Below are positions 41,101 through 56,100 of a DNA stretch of 64,000 bases, in pieces. Under the pieces are notes generated by a model. The model made no database searches. It was not told the DNA's origin and saw only the letters and a program-made list of their open reading frames with translations. The stretch spans positions 19,329,115 to 19,393,114 of the forward strand of contig NC_134429.1 in the NCBI RefSeq assembly GCF_030867145.1. The letters run 5' to 3'. Every line of letters begins with the position of its first letter. Position 1 is the stretch's first letter. Position numbers and translations under genes: made by a program. This DNA is from Opisthocomus hoazin (taxonomy: Eukaryota; Chordata; Aves; Opisthocomiformes; Opisthocomidae).

Positions 41101-44100
41101 AAAAAAAAGCACTCAAAGTTAACTTGGTTTATCAGTTTAAGGTCCTTACCTTCTACTACTTGATCATAGACTCTTTCTTCGCACGTTAGGATCAAATCAA
41201 AAACATCTTTGCAGTTCTGGAATCGTTCTGGTCGTGGCTTGATTCTCTTATTTCTGTCCAACATGTGTAAGATCCCATTCTGTGTGTATCTGAAGTTGCT
41301 TGAGTTAAGAACCTTTAAGAAAAGTCATGTTTTTGACCAAATGATGAGCACAAGTTCAATTATTACTGTATCTTTAAAATAAGATTCTTTGTTTGCAGAT
41401 ATGAAGATCAGTGACAGCTAAATGGATTCCTAAGGTGGCAGCACGATCCCCACCAGGGTTATTTGTGCAGCTTGTGGTTTGCAGAGACCTGCCACTGGCA
41501 TTAGTACAATGGCAGAGCCAGCTTTAAAAGGCCCTCATAAGAGCCGAGTTCCTCAGAAGGACAATTTTTCTTGGGCAACTATTTTTATATCCACAATGCT
41601 TAGAACACACAGACCTAGCTGTCTGTGTGAGCACAATGTCCTACATTCACTGAAGTCACTGCCCCTCACCCCAGGGGCCTCCGTCCTGAAAGTCAATTAT
41701 ACAGCGTGTCTAGCGTCAACTGCACAGCCACATGAAGTCCCACTCAGGCCTCCGGTTTACGCAACTGAACTTCCAAAGAAAATTAAATAACTCACAGAAG
41801 CATCATCCTTTAAAAATATCCCAAGATACGTGAATGGGAATGAAGAAAAACACCGACTTTATGCCTGTCAGAACTTCAGCCACTGTGTGAAAGGAATCTG
41901 TTACGCTGCTTGGTAGCTATATTTATGCTGATACTATAACCTTGAGGCTCAAATTTACATCCTGTATCCCCCTTCCAGACAGGATTTGCTCATCCTGCTG
42001 TCTTCTTGGCCTTCTGGGACATTCAGTTGCATTAGGAGCACACTGGGGTTGACTGTCACATAAATCTGCTCACTCAACTACAACCAACCTCCCTCTGAAG
42101 GCAAATTCCTAGGTGTAAATTAGGAATGCCAGGAAACGTCTGAATTAAGAAAGCCTAGAAACTGATGCAGCTCTTCCTTGCTTTGAAGTGGCAGTATTTT
42201 TAGTCATCTAAGCATATATTTTTAAATTAAAATAGCAGTAAGGATAACAGTCTATAATTTCTTGAGGTAACAGAAGGATTCTGTGTAAGTTTCCACCATT
42301 AGTAGCAAGTACGTAAGAGGTTGTCTTGGCTTATTTCCTTGTTGAAAAGGTCATATACGTACCTAGCAGGTACCTTCATTCTTTCCAGGTAACGGTCCTC
42401 ATCTTTTCTAAGAAGAGACCAACAACTTTCTGTCTACCTTTCTGCAGTTGCCCTCTGGTATCTCAAGTTCTGCTGCCCCAGGCAGCCAGACCCACACCTG
42501 CTGATCTATACGCTTCAAAGCGTTCTTGAATAGTTTTCAAGCTAACGACCTCCAACACTTTTAAGTCTTTCAAGTGTTTAATCTCTCTCAGCCAATCGAC
42601 TTCTACTGCACTTCTTTTCTTCAGGTCACCCCCACACCTTTTACCACTCTTCTTCCCCAAAAGCTTTCTCCCTATATAACTAAAGAATTGTCATTTATAG
42701 CCCAAAGCTATCTCACAAGCAGCTCTTGTGCACCAGCACCCACTGCTTCCTCACAGCACCCCTGTAAACTCTCCTTGGTTTTGTCATGCTTGGAAAAAAC
42801 CCACTTCTGTGTAGCCATTTCAGACCTCTGGTTATTTGCAAAGCATGAAAATGTCTGCAACGGCCATTACCAAAATGCTGGCAAACATCTGGCTGCATTG
42901 CTTTCTTCAGTTTGAAGGCAAGCCCGTTCCGGGCTCTACAGTCCTCATTCCCACATCACGCAGTGCAAGGGAAAAAATCCACAACATCCCACTCACTTTT
43001 TTGGGTTCTTTTTCCTTTCTGGGATAAAATGTTGCTGGCATCTGTCCTCTAGCTTTCCTGACTGAGCCTGGAGACAGAATTACGCATATTCAAAAAACCC
43101 ACACAGTCAAGCTTTCTGCTTCACACAGTCGAGCTTTCTGCTGCCAACTTGCAGCGATTTTTTTTTCCAAGGGTCCATCTGCCTATAAAAGGAGACTGAA
43201 ATAAGCAGTTAAGATTCATGACACTTTCATATTTGGTTGTCTGAAGTCTTTTTCACCTGGAAAAAAGCGGCATACCATCCTTTCAGCAAGGAGGGGGGTG
43301 TGATCTGCATGATTCTTTCCAATGCATAATCATAACCCAGCTTCCTTCTCTTCATGAGCTCAGGCAAATGCAGAGACATTACAACTTATTAATGGTTGCC
43401 ACTATACTGCCAGATGTTGAATTATTCAAGTCAGACTTTGCTTTCTTCCCAACAGATTTCAGCTCCATGCTCCCTATCCTATGCATCTCGCTCTTTCTTT
43501 TCAGCAGTCACTTCTTCAGAAGGTACTCACAAGATTTTCACCCAGCTTTCAGCGCTGTTATGGTTTCTGGCCATAGCAGCTTCTTAAGACTACCATGCTC
43601 AGAAATGCAACAAAACATGCAGACGCTTCTCTAAAGGCCTTCACCTACGGCACACTATCGGTATAGTAAATCCATCACATTTTTACAGTGAGTCCAATTC
43701 AGATATCACCTTTATTGGAATAACTATGCTAAACAGATCCACAATATAATGAAATTTATGCATGACAACTCAGTAATGGAAAGACTTGATATAAAAAAAG
43801 AGATGTTTCAATACAAGTTGGGTTTTTCCAACGCACACAGCATTGATGTTCACTCTCATGGAGATAACTATACCCAGCTATTTCTGTTGTTACTGACTGT
43901 GCATTCGCTCCATTTACTTAAGGATAACCCATACTGATGTGCTGCTGAAGATCTACATAAATTAAAAAAAAAGGAGGGGGGTGTTTAGATTAAACCCCTA
44001 AAGCTTTCATAGCTTCTCCTACCCAAATTTAAAATTCCTGTCGTAGACACCAGAAACCCAGATCGCTGACCAAGCACGAACAAGCAACTCCACCAACTGC

Positions 44101-47100
44101 TGGAACATCAGCAAGTAATACCGACGCGTCCTCTCATCTCTCACACAGTGTTTGCTTTTGCACATGTCCTTTCATGCAAGTGTTTGCTCTGAACTGGGCA
44201 CTTCAAACCCTCTGCCCAGTATTATGTGACAAAAGGATGGGCACAGGTAGTCATTCAATGTGACAATAACAAAGAAAATGCCCATGATCCACAATAGCCT
44301 CTCTAAATGCCTTCCCCACCCCCACCCCCGGCAGTTTAGAAGTTCTCAGATACCAAAATCATAGAATCGTAGAAAGTTTTGGGTTGGAAGGGACCCCTAG
44401 AGGTCATCTAGTCCAACCCCCCCGCAGCGAGCAGGGACACCGCTAACTAGATCAGGTTGCTCAGAGCCCTGGTCCAACCTGGCCTTGAATGTTTCCAGGG
44501 ATGGGGCCTCCACTACCTCTCTGGGCAACCCGTTCCAGTGTTTCACCACCCTCATTGTAAAGAATTTCTTCCTTATATCCAGGCTAAACCTACCCCGTTT
44601 TAGTTTAAAACCATTACCCCTCGTCCTGTCACTAATGTTTTTGAGTTTGTCAAGTCCTCCCCAAAAGTCTCTGCCGAAAGCTATTTCAGTTGAAGACACT
44701 GTATAAAATATTCTCCCCAAACACCACTAATAGTCATCAGGTGTTTTACAGAACCAAAAGTCTATTTGCTGGTTTTGCCCATCTTCCACTGCTGCACTGA
44801 AGTAATGCTTTAATGGGTCCACTTTGCAAAATACACGCAAGTCTTGGCAGGAACCGTGAACAGGAGCTTTTGCTGAAGTGAAACTGGCATATGGGAGAAC
44901 ATCCACAGCACAATGCGGGTAATCCCGAGAAGCAGAAGTGTTTTCTTGTTCAATGTATTCTCATTATTTTCTTCACACATTATGATTAGAGTAATTCCTT
45001 GCTCTCACCTCCCGAAAACTGCACTGTATGTCATAAAACCTGCCAGACTAAAGTAAAAAAATTTAAATTTGTCCCTACCCCAGAATGTTATTTTTCAATG
45101 CCCATACACATCACTCCCACACTGAAAGCTGTCCCTAACAATCGCGCTGCTTCCACAACTGCCCACCTGCCCGCTCTGCTGACAGTGCTTCTTGTGCGGC
45201 TGAACAGGGTGGCAAAGATTTGGTGGTTACAGACTATGAATTTAATAAAATTGCCGATTATGTTAGGAAATTGGATCCTTACAAACCTGAAAGATATTTC
45301 CGGCTATAATTTCATGAGAACAATTGTTGGAAATTCATTAAGAAAATAATCCCGGGGGGGGGGGGGGACAATGGCATGTAGCTTTTTAAATATCAATCAG
45401 CCCTTAACATTGGAGGATGATTACCTCTGTCAGAGGTCAGCTGAGGGAAACATGTTAAGAAGAAGTGATAGGCAGACTTAGAATGATGACAACAAAAATT
45501 TCTCCTATGGATACCACATGTTATTCCATTCAGGTACTAGGAAAATCAATGCGGGGAGGACACGCCAAACCCCATCACATGTTTTTGCGTAACTGCACTC
45601 TCTCCTAATTAGGTTCTCCAGGGTCTGGTCTGTGTGTTTCTAATTGTTAAAGCTGGATTGAATATGCTTATACAGTCATATAGAAACAACTTGTGCTGTA
45701 ATTTTTTTAATGACTCAAATGTCAGCGCGATCTCCCCATCTACACCTGCGAACAATAGACTCCTTCCTCCATTTGGCCATATTCGAGACGAGCAGTTATT
45801 CCAAGTCCTATCTCAGAAGCCAACTTCTTAGCAAACTAAAGAGGGTCTTTAGAACAACTTGTAAATCTGTCTACGAAGAATCAAAGGGAGTCTAGGCATT
45901 CTCTTCTTCACACTAAACAGCAGAAGCCCGTAGTAAATTAACAGGGAGTTCCTCTGCAGGGAAAGACAGTACTTTTTTTTTTTAAATAGCTCCTGAATAA
46001 AAATACAGCATATTGTCTAAAGAACTACACATTGAGACTAATTCCCTCAATATATCAATATTAAAGTGGACTGCCAGCACCTGGAAGAGTACTAAATATT
46101 AACAATTCTGCCCCCTCCCCTCTAATAGGAATTGCTATCTATGTGTCACACCTAACCCAGCCTTAGGCCTTCTATCACTTCCAGACATCAAGGTTTTACA
46201 TGGAATACACTTCTCAAGTAGAAGTGCAAGAGAACAGCAAGAAGAAAGCAAGCTCAGAAACAGAAGACAAGATTACAATGAAGTACTGGCTGCAACTTGA
46301 TCATTTTTATCACCAAACAAGCTAACAGAAAATTACGTAAGAAAACCAAGTTTTATTTGCGTTAAATAAAAACAGATACTCTTGTTAGGGCACAAAGCAC
46401 ATGGCAAGATACAGGGTACAGAAAGGAACTAGTCTGCACAGAAATGATGACGGATTATGTTTAGAGAACCTGTACTTGAGGTTGACAAAAAGTAACAGAT
46501 TAGCAAAGAAAAAACAACACAGGAGGCTTTGATAAATCCCAAGATCCCACAGTTAAAGGTCGAAAGAGGCACACTGCGCAACAGCAGACACACTCAAATC
46601 TGTCAGAGTACAAGACCACTGCTTCTTTTCCCAAAGCAGCAGGAATCAAGAATAGCTATTAACTTAATTGGGAAAAGATCTAGTTAATGGTGAGGTTTTT
46701 TTCCCAGTAACTAGGCTGATGGGGCCTCCACCTACCATCTGTTTTGAGACATGACCACAAAATGCTGAATGAGAAATTCAGGAAAACGGGATGGACTAAA
46801 ATCAGTTGGACATAGCCAAATGAGTTCTGTTTCCTGCTAAATTATCATTTTGCAGAGCTCAGCGTCCAACTGCAATCAGAATGTTCTCTTAATTCAGCAC
46901 AGAGTTTACAACAGCAATTCAACCTCAGAGCTTGATATTCAGGAACGGATAGACAGAAAAGACCATCATGTCAGGCCACCCAAGTTGCACGTTTATAAAG
47001 GAACGTGTATTTCTGAATTTGTAAAATGTCATCTGGATACCAAGCACCATGTCAGAACTGCAAGCAACAAAACTAAATTTCATGCCTACTTCTTTACACT

Positions 47101-50100
47101 ACCCTGTTTCAGCATACAATGCTGCATTTTAAGACAAAGGCTTCTTTGTTTTCATTTCTTACCACTACTGCTTACAGAGCTGCACTTTCGTGACAGCAAT
47201 CATTGCACATAGGGAATTTACTTTCAGAAGTACTTTTCATACCTTAAGACGACGTTCAGATGAATCAACCATGCAGGTTTAGAAGGCTGTACGTAAACAT
47301 CTACATCTGGCCATCACGGTAGAAAGTCTTCCTTCATAGTCAGTGAGAAAGAATCTGGCCTATCTCTAGCCTAGCTACTCTGTTTAAATTCTTCTACCCT
47401 CCATGACATCCCAAAAAAAAAAAAAAAAATCTAAAAACCACGTCCCATCAAGATGACTAAACCTAGATGAGGTAAATGTTGCCTTATACAATTTATATAC
47501 CAAGATATTGACCTATTCAAGTTAAAATCCTGTATTATAAAATAAAAACTATCTCTTGATACTTGATCAAAGTATTCAGTAAGTTTCATTTTAACTCTCA
47601 GGTAAAACTGAAAATGAAATCCACAAGTGACTTGAGCTGAAAGCTTTGGGGTATATAAATTAATTACACAGTCCTGTAAAATATACTAGAGACCAATTTA
47701 TTAAATATAGTTGGGCAAACTACATTTGCTAAAATGTATACATACTTTTTAGGAAAAAGCTTCTTTAAAGTAATGGCTGGCACCTGAATCTTCTACATCT
47801 TCAGACAAATCTGACATGCTGATTATTCATTTTGGTGCAGCTGTCATCATACTGAAACACTGCAGTTCTTTGCTGTGAAAAGCCAGCAGCAGAGCAAAAT
47901 ACTTCTCACGCTAGTACGAATGGCATTTGCAGGTCTCTCTTCCACATCATCTTGTTTATTAGTATCTGTATTATTAACACAAGATACATTGTCTTGAGCC
48001 CTGCTGGGCAAAATGCCTAGGAACTAGACATTTCCTTAAAGGAAGGGGGGGTGGGAAGGGTGCGTGAGACTGCCCAACCTCCTTCCACCTTCAGAATCAC
48101 TCCCTTTTACAGGGAATAAAAGGCTAAAAAGGGCACCAGCACTACAAATTCTACTTTCCAAGCAACTGTGATAATGACTGCAAGAACTGCCTACATTCCA
48201 CATTCAGAGTGCTAATTGACTTCCATTTGGAACTGAAATTGTGTGGTTTTAGTACAAACCAGAGTTCGTTCACAAGTCTTTTGTGGCACTGTGTAACTTA
48301 CAGTCTTAACACAGAGAATATGACATCCCAAAACATCACAGAAATACTAATTTGGGTTAAATAACATTTCTGGTAACTTTTGTGCCTTCACTGATGACTT
48401 GCAAAGAACTGAAGTGTCACTTATTTTTCATTGCTAAGGGCAACTACACAGCACTTCTAAGGTACAAGCAAGATAAAACCCACCTGAGCACGCTCACAGT
48501 AGTTGGTCCAAATACAACATGCTAGCCTCAAATCTGGCTGAGCCCTCAAGCTCAGGGCTACACACCCACATGTCACCAAAAGAAGGGAAAATCTTCACTT
48601 TAGCCTAGAGCTCAGGTGGCAGACAATGACTTGTGAGCGCTGATCAGCCGAAACTATATTGGAGAATGAAACTGGACAGAGAGAAACTGTCGAATGGGGA
48701 AAAGAAAGGCAGCGATGGCAACGTCCACTGCCAAAGATCTGGAGAAGGGCTATCACTGACATACTGCAGGGACTAACAGAGACAATACAAGATGACTTCA
48801 AAGAGGCGGCATGTTTGACTGTGCCATCAGCTGACTACGCACTTCATCCAAGCGCGTACTTCAAGAGGAGTTCAATTTTGACTGCTGGAATCTGCAGTGT
48901 CTTGGTCATTTGGTAAGACAGCTCAAACTACTGTGAAGTAGTGGACATGTAACTAAGGAACATGGAAATCATTATCAGGACCAGTATGCAAGGAGGAGGG
49001 AATTATAAGAGGATTCCTATGTATCACACGTTACTTTTGGATGCTCTTCTGAGGTTTAGAAGTAAGCATCAGATTTCAGCAGATGAGCAGCAAATGTCAC
49101 AGGACTGAGCAAGGGAAAGTACTCCGAGGAGAGGTCTGTGACAAAAACATCAGTCATTCCATTTAATGTCTCAGAGAAACAGGGTCTGCAACAACTATTT
49201 TCAAATCAGTCTGTGGTGTTGTCATTGCTTTGTACTGTAGAACTCCAAGGTAATTTTCGGCTAAATAAGAGTTATAGCTGGATAGGGTAACTGAGATAAA
49301 GCAAAACACAAGCATTACAAAACTTAAATCAATTAAGCCATTTCATTTAACACACTTGGGAAACCCGAGAACACATTCATAAACACAGCAGGACCACTTT
49401 TAAACAGCAGCATGCAGAGCAAGAAACGTGCTGAATGAGGTCTGCAGCAAACACTGCTCAGTGCAACACTACAAACAGCGCACTGATGAGCACAGCGATG
49501 GGGTTCATCCGCAGTCTGATTAACAACCCATTTTGCAAAGCTTACGGACACACAACTTGGGTAAACACTTCTCACAACCAGCCCTTCTCACCCTGGTCAT
49601 TAGTGCCTCTCTGTCTTGCATTAAATCCTAAAGGTCCTGCAGGCTGCCAATTCGGTCACTGGGCAGTAACAAAGCCGGAACACCTTCTCCCCCTCACCCC
49701 CACCCCACCTACTATCTTCTGAAAATATAGTACTTCAACCGCTTCAGTATTTTTACTGAAATGGTATCTGTGCTATGCCAATTCGGGGTATATGGCAGCA
49801 AAACAGTCTGAATTTCTGTCATATATCCTGAAAACAGAGACTGCGGTAATTAAGCCTACTTCCAGTATTAACACTACTTTCACTACCTTGTATCAAATCA
49901 GTCAAAAATAAGTATTCCATAAACTAGCAGGATCACATTTGGGAAAGGTAAGTATGTAGATGCCTATTTCTACTTCTATTAGACTCCCTTCTTTTGCTGA
50001 CTTTCTCTCATTAGTTTATTGCAGAATTTTTTGGAAAAGGACTCTCATATGTATGCATTTCTCAGGGCTGCCTGAGCTCTGTCTGGGATATGAAGCCCTT

Positions 50101-53100
50101 CAGACACCTCTTGCATGTTAACTAGCAGCATACACAAACAAGACTTTCCAACAAGAATTCCTTGCCAGCAACTACTCTCTGTGTTGAGTGGGATTTTACA
50201 GACAGCTGTGTCAGCCAACGTCCTTCTACTGAGATGGAAAGGAAGAAACTGGCAGGCACCTCTCCTGCCATTCCCAGGCTGGATGTCTGATTTGCACGGC
50301 TAAATACTTCGTTGTATGTTGGCCCGCTGCTGAAACCTTGCTATATTTACTCTGGTTGAGTAAATCTGGCACCTGGATCCCCAAGTGCCAGAACAATTAG
50401 ATTTGAAATACACAGCAGGATATATGCTACCCTTCACAAAGTGCTGTGATCCAACTACTTCTGCCAGTGCTCAAAGCACATGCCTGCCCACGCTACCGTG
50501 TACGCTGAGCACGAGGAGCATGACCAGTGGAAAATGGTAACGATGGCCACATGTTACTCGGATTTCTCTTACCTTTCACATTTTTCTGATCTTCCTTCTA
50601 TCAAGAAGTGGGTTACTGATCACGTGTCCAAATGCATCCAAAGTTACCAAATGATCTTTCATTTCTATCTGTTACAAGTTTTCAAAATGCTCCCTCTGTA
50701 AAAGATGTTTTATGCCATACTACGTGGACATGGGGCAAAGCGACATATAAGTGAGTTTTCAAAACGCTTCATGGAAGTGGGCAACATATAATCCATCTCA
50801 GATGTAGATTATCAGAAAAATCTGACACAGCTCACAATTTCTACGATTTGTACCTTTGGCAGTATTGAGAAATTTTTAAGATCAGAGTCAATAAAAATGA
50901 TGACGCATCAAACTTTCCCTTGCTCTTCCATACCCAAAAAAAGGTTTCAAGGTGTTAAAAGGTTTGCCTTACATGAACGTAACTTGATTACTCTAGAGTC
51001 GAAAGCATCAAAATTAACTACCAAAACTATGATGATTTCATTCTTCTCAGCAAATGAAATACAATTTCTTTCTTCATGGTAGTATTTTTCAAAACTATCT
51101 ATAACTTATGCTGTTGGTTTTGCCACAAGTTTCTAGATGCTTTAGCAAAGGTAGAAGCTACGATCCCACAAGATTCAATCAGAACTGCTTAACTTGGAGC
51201 TTTAGTAAGAAGCAACGCTGGTAGCAAGGGAATGCTAATTTTGCCTAAATGGACATAAATGTGATTTATACCCAAAAGCTGGACCATTTGAAAAGGTGGC
51301 AGACATGGCACTAATACTCCATACACAAAGTTTACGCAGAAAATCCTGCAAGATAAAATACTCTGGCAAAACAATCCGTCTCTTTAGTTACAAATCTAAG
51401 AGCGAAGAACAAGAAGGGGAAATGTGTATTTGCAAACTTTGTGTGGAAATATGCCTTCAGTCCATCTACTAAATGTTTTCACTATCGTTCTGCCTATCCA
51501 AGAAAAAGTGGCATAAACATCCCAGAAGTCAGGCACAGAGATGTTTCTGTCTTGCAACTAATGCTAGCTGAAGAAATTACACTAACTACCCTGTAGATGG
51601 AAATTGTTTTGACATCAATACATGGAAAAACTATGCGTAAGTATCCCTTACGCTGGCATTGAAGAAGTTGTGTTAATGTGAGGTAACACCTTCAAGGCGA
51701 GAATCTCTAGTCCACTGTCACCTCTCTCCCCTCCTTCTAGTCCGGGACGAAATTGCCAAACTGGGACCAAACATACCTACGCTCTTGTTTATGCTGCAGA
51801 CTGCTTTTATCAACCACAGGTCACAACAGGACTGAGTGGGATTTAAGGCAATGCCCAACAGTGGAAGCAGCAAAAAGTTTTACTTACCCTTGCATAAAGT
51901 CCCTTACGAAGATGACAGTCTATAAACAAAGCCCGCGCTAAGAAGTTAGCTATGCAAAGAGCAAACATGAACGCCTTGCTGCGTTTATGGCTAACTCTAC
52001 TTGTGAAAGCTTCCTCTGCTGTATCGCAAGCAACACAGCCAATGCATTATGGCCTGCTAATGCAGCAAAACATATTTCAGCCACGCTAATTGCGCGCAGC
52101 ACATTCCGGAGGCCGGCAGATGGCAGGGACATGTTTTGGCTACACAGTCCAGCAGCCTTATTTTTAACATCCATCCAGATGTGTGAAGTCTCAGGTCCAA
52201 GTGTCACCTTTACTTCCAAGAACACCCTTTTAAAGGCAAAGATTCAAACGTGTGCTTTCATTCAGAGTTCATACGTTATGACTCAAACAGTCAATGAAAT
52301 CACTCAAATTCAAAATGGATTTTACAATAGTTATCAGCCTAAGACAGGATGCTTCAGTCAGAATTCTTTAAAGCACCTGTTCAGGACTCACCTTGGTTAA
52401 GGAAATAAACCTTCCAAAGACTACCTAGAAGACAGACAGGATGGCAGAGGATGTTATATATGCTGAAAAGCATTTAATATTAGACTGGAGTCTGTAGTTT
52501 CTACCATGTCACAGAAGTTCAAAGACAGGGGAAATATTTAAATAATACGTCATATATTTTTTAATGATTTTAAACATTTCCTTTTTAATGTGAATTAAAC
52601 CAAGATTAACGGCAGTCTAATCAGAAGCCAAACTAAAGAGTACTGACAACTGCTGCCTTTGAAAGGCCTGAAATTTTGTGAAGTGTTTTAGTCTTATGAT
52701 CCTCCATGGAGAAAAAGGGATTGAAATGCAGCTTATGGCTAGAAGCATATAGATTTGCAGAAATGTGCCTCTTAGAAGATTGTTCAAATCTACTTCAAAC
52801 ACTGCTTTCCATCCTCATCCCTTCCCTCGAATTCTAGGCATAATAAAGCACTTTGAAAGACACGTTAAGAAAGAAAATGTGACTTGTGCTGCACTGCATT
52901 CAAAAGCTTTGCCACTGACAAGCAGCAAGCCATGGTTTCAACTATTTTTAGCTTTTGAGGTCAGGCTTCAAAAAAATGCCAAAAAAACAAAAAACCCCCA
53001 ACCCAACAAAACCCAAAACTCCTAAACCTAAAATAAAACATTCTAAAGTGGTTTAGAGAGATACAGAAACTACTCCCCTTACCACTGAACGACAGCTCAG

Positions 53101-56100
53101 AACAGAAGCTGACAACTGTTTATCAGTTCAGACTCCATGAAGAAAACCAAATGAAAACTTCAGATAAATAAATGTGTGAAGAGCTTACCTGAATTGGAAT
53201 TTAATTGTTACTCCTCAAGATGGAGCTACATGGCCCAAAAAGGAGGCTGCCGATGCTCTGCGGATCTCACTAGGCCTGCTGTGCACCCATGCAGTGGTGA
53301 CTGTCCCCATTAAGCAACTCAAGGCTGCTTTGTCCAGCCTCCAGTGAAGTGGCCTAACATGAATGCTCCATGTCTTAGTTCATCGATCCACAAACATGAG
53401 CAATTGCTACTCAAGTATTACGGATCCTACAGCTTTGTTACAGGTGGCAGAAGTTTCTGCAACAAACAAACAGTATTCAGAAGAAACTGGGGAAGGGGTT
53501 TAGAGTAAGATATTCCTGTCGCTGTCAACTTTTCTTCCAACAGCTTTTCTCCATCAATGCCTGCAGAGTCACCAGCTGAGGCCATGAATCATTTGGGTAT
53601 CAGTATCATATGCCACATGCTGGAAGTGGGAAACCACAACTAAGCAGCAAGATCCAAGATCTTGTTCAGTACTACACCCCTCTCAAGAAAACCAAAGTCC
53701 AAGCCCAATGGAAGGAAGGTCCTGCATAACCAAAAAAAGTAAGAGATCTGAAGCACAGACAAAAAAATCTGGTTTATACTCTAGATGAACTATATCAGAA
53801 ACTGAAGTCCTGGTTATCTGTTCCCTTACTTACCAGTCTAAGAAAACAGAATAAAGCCACTACTTACTAACTGGCTTCTCCACATCAGTCTTCTCCAATG
53901 TTAAGATACATTAGAGCAAACTGATCAGTTCAATCAGAATTCTCGAGCACCTAACCACACAAACCCAGCAATTCTAAATGACTCAGACCAAGGCTGTAAC
54001 AAACAGACACTACTATCCTCAGAATATATGCTAAACCTAAGTGGGAAAAGCTGGTAGGTGTAATCCCAGACTAGCTGCATACTTACAGAATTCTAGTTTA
54101 TTAGGAGGTGTGTTATCACAATTCCTTTTCAGGTTTAGTCCCCAATTTAAAAATATTCATCTCTTACTGACTCCACCCTTCAAACTGAATAAAGACTGAC
54201 CTCCTACTGACCTGTAAGACAGCCTGACCTTGGTCCTACAACTAATTCTATTTCTTGCCTTGAGCAGAACCCAGCAACACACTCGTACTACAACGGGTAT
54301 GAAGTATTGCAGCAGTTAGCTTATCAATTCTGTGGCTGATCCCAAGTAACTTTCTACTACAGTTGAGAGACGCTGCACAAGAAACTGATTCCTTTCTTCC
54401 AGCACTAGTGTTAAGGGAGAGCAGAGGAAACCTTCAGGAAAAGATGACTATTCATACTCAAATTGTACTGTCCCATGAAGCTAAGCTTGACTCCAAGACA
54501 GGAAATGCAGGTTTTCTGCAAGAAAAGCCTAACTGCAGTGATGTCTAAGACTTCAGCACTAAAGGATCCTCCTTCTTCATCACCACCATATAAAGACAGA
54601 AAAAATATTCCTCAATATAGCCTCACTGCTTCTGGATGCCCCCCCTTCTCAGCTAGTCCAAACCCCCTTTGTGTTAATTACTCTTCACAGGCACAGGAGA
54701 TGGTGTCTCAAGTGGGACTGAAAAGCTCTGGAAAAGGCACAGAATTTTTCTCCTACACAGTTCTACAGTGAAGCCAATTTAGTTCAACAACATACTGCTG
54801 TTGGCCTTCCTCATCTTCTGTAGGGAAAGTTTCGTTCATCTAGACCCTGTGAAGATCTTGCGCATGCCAGAACCTTCTTCAGACGACTTCTTTCCCTTCA
54901 ACTCCAGAACTACTATACATAGTTCCTCAAGCCTATGTTTACTCCAAAGCACCCACACTTTCCTCTACTGATGTTCTACCACAATGCATTCTACCAGCTA
55001 ATAGCACGCAGGCAGATGGAAGATGGGACATAAACCAGGGTTAAGTGTCAGCTATGGGGAGACCATAATGCTATGAATATTTACGGGCAAAATGGTCTGT
55101 ATAAGGCAGAAGACACTGTTTCCACTTGTTCTGAATGTGAAGGGTACTACTAAAAAAAAAAAAAAAAACCACCAAAACCACAAAACACAAAAAAACACCC
55201 ACCCCAACAACCACCACACATCAGCAATAGCTCAAAAAGTACCACATGGCCATCCAGCTTAAATATGAAGTTCACAGAGGAAAAAAAAAAAGATCCCAAC
55301 CACCTAGATCATCCCTACTATTTTTTTTTTTTTTGACAGAAAAGAATCCTTACATCTGAGTGAGATGCACCAAGCCCGTTTTTCTTCTTCATTTCTAAAA
55401 CATTTTTCTCTCTACCCGAATCATATCTTTAGTAACTTCTCGAGGACGTGTTCTGGCTACCTGCCCCCCCCTTTTGTATTGTCATGTAACTACGGAGCTT
55501 AAGTGGAATCCTACCTACAGCTAGAAAGCAGGTCAAATTAAAAGACGAAGTGAAAAAAAAAATAAGTAGGAAACAGAGTGGTAGGCCAAGGTTGCAAAGT
55601 AGAGGCAGGCTGCCTCAAAATCGTAGTAAAAAACCCCTTATCTATGGAAATCATCAGGTATCTTCCACCTGAGGGTCACAGATACATCAGTGCTGAGAAA
55701 GGTAAAGACAGAATCAATCCAGTCCTGGAGTCAGTTAATATCGATGAAGGACCCAGGAGCTACAGCTGCAGAATTTCAGTCAAATTTTCCTGGGGCATAA
55801 AAGCAACTGCTGTTGTAGGTTTAAATTGGCATTTAAAGAGTTTCATCCTTGACTAGTTTTTGCGTTCACTTGAAGGCATGGCTCAGTTTTCCGCTGTTTT
55901 TGTTTCATCTTTACAGTCACCATCATATAATTGGAACCAAGTCCTTAAACCCCTGCACACAGCTGTAGGGGGCAAGTAATCACAGTGGCCTACCTTTGAG
56001 AGGTCGTTACACATGCAAACACAGCAAGGCAGTGTATCTACACTACGCATGCATAGCCTCACAGAGGTATCACAGACATTGGTCATGCCTCCTACAGATT

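Noticed and set aside
42463-42660. Minus-strand 65-residue ORF with charged, coil-like composition in SSU72 intron 2
   Set aside because: No splice sites that would join it in phase to SSU72 and no family recognised; possibly an old repeat remnant.
47412-47429. Poly(A) run as the tail of a processed pseudogene
   Set aside because: No mRNA-like sequence or AATAAA precedes it in the right orientation and no flanking duplication was seen.
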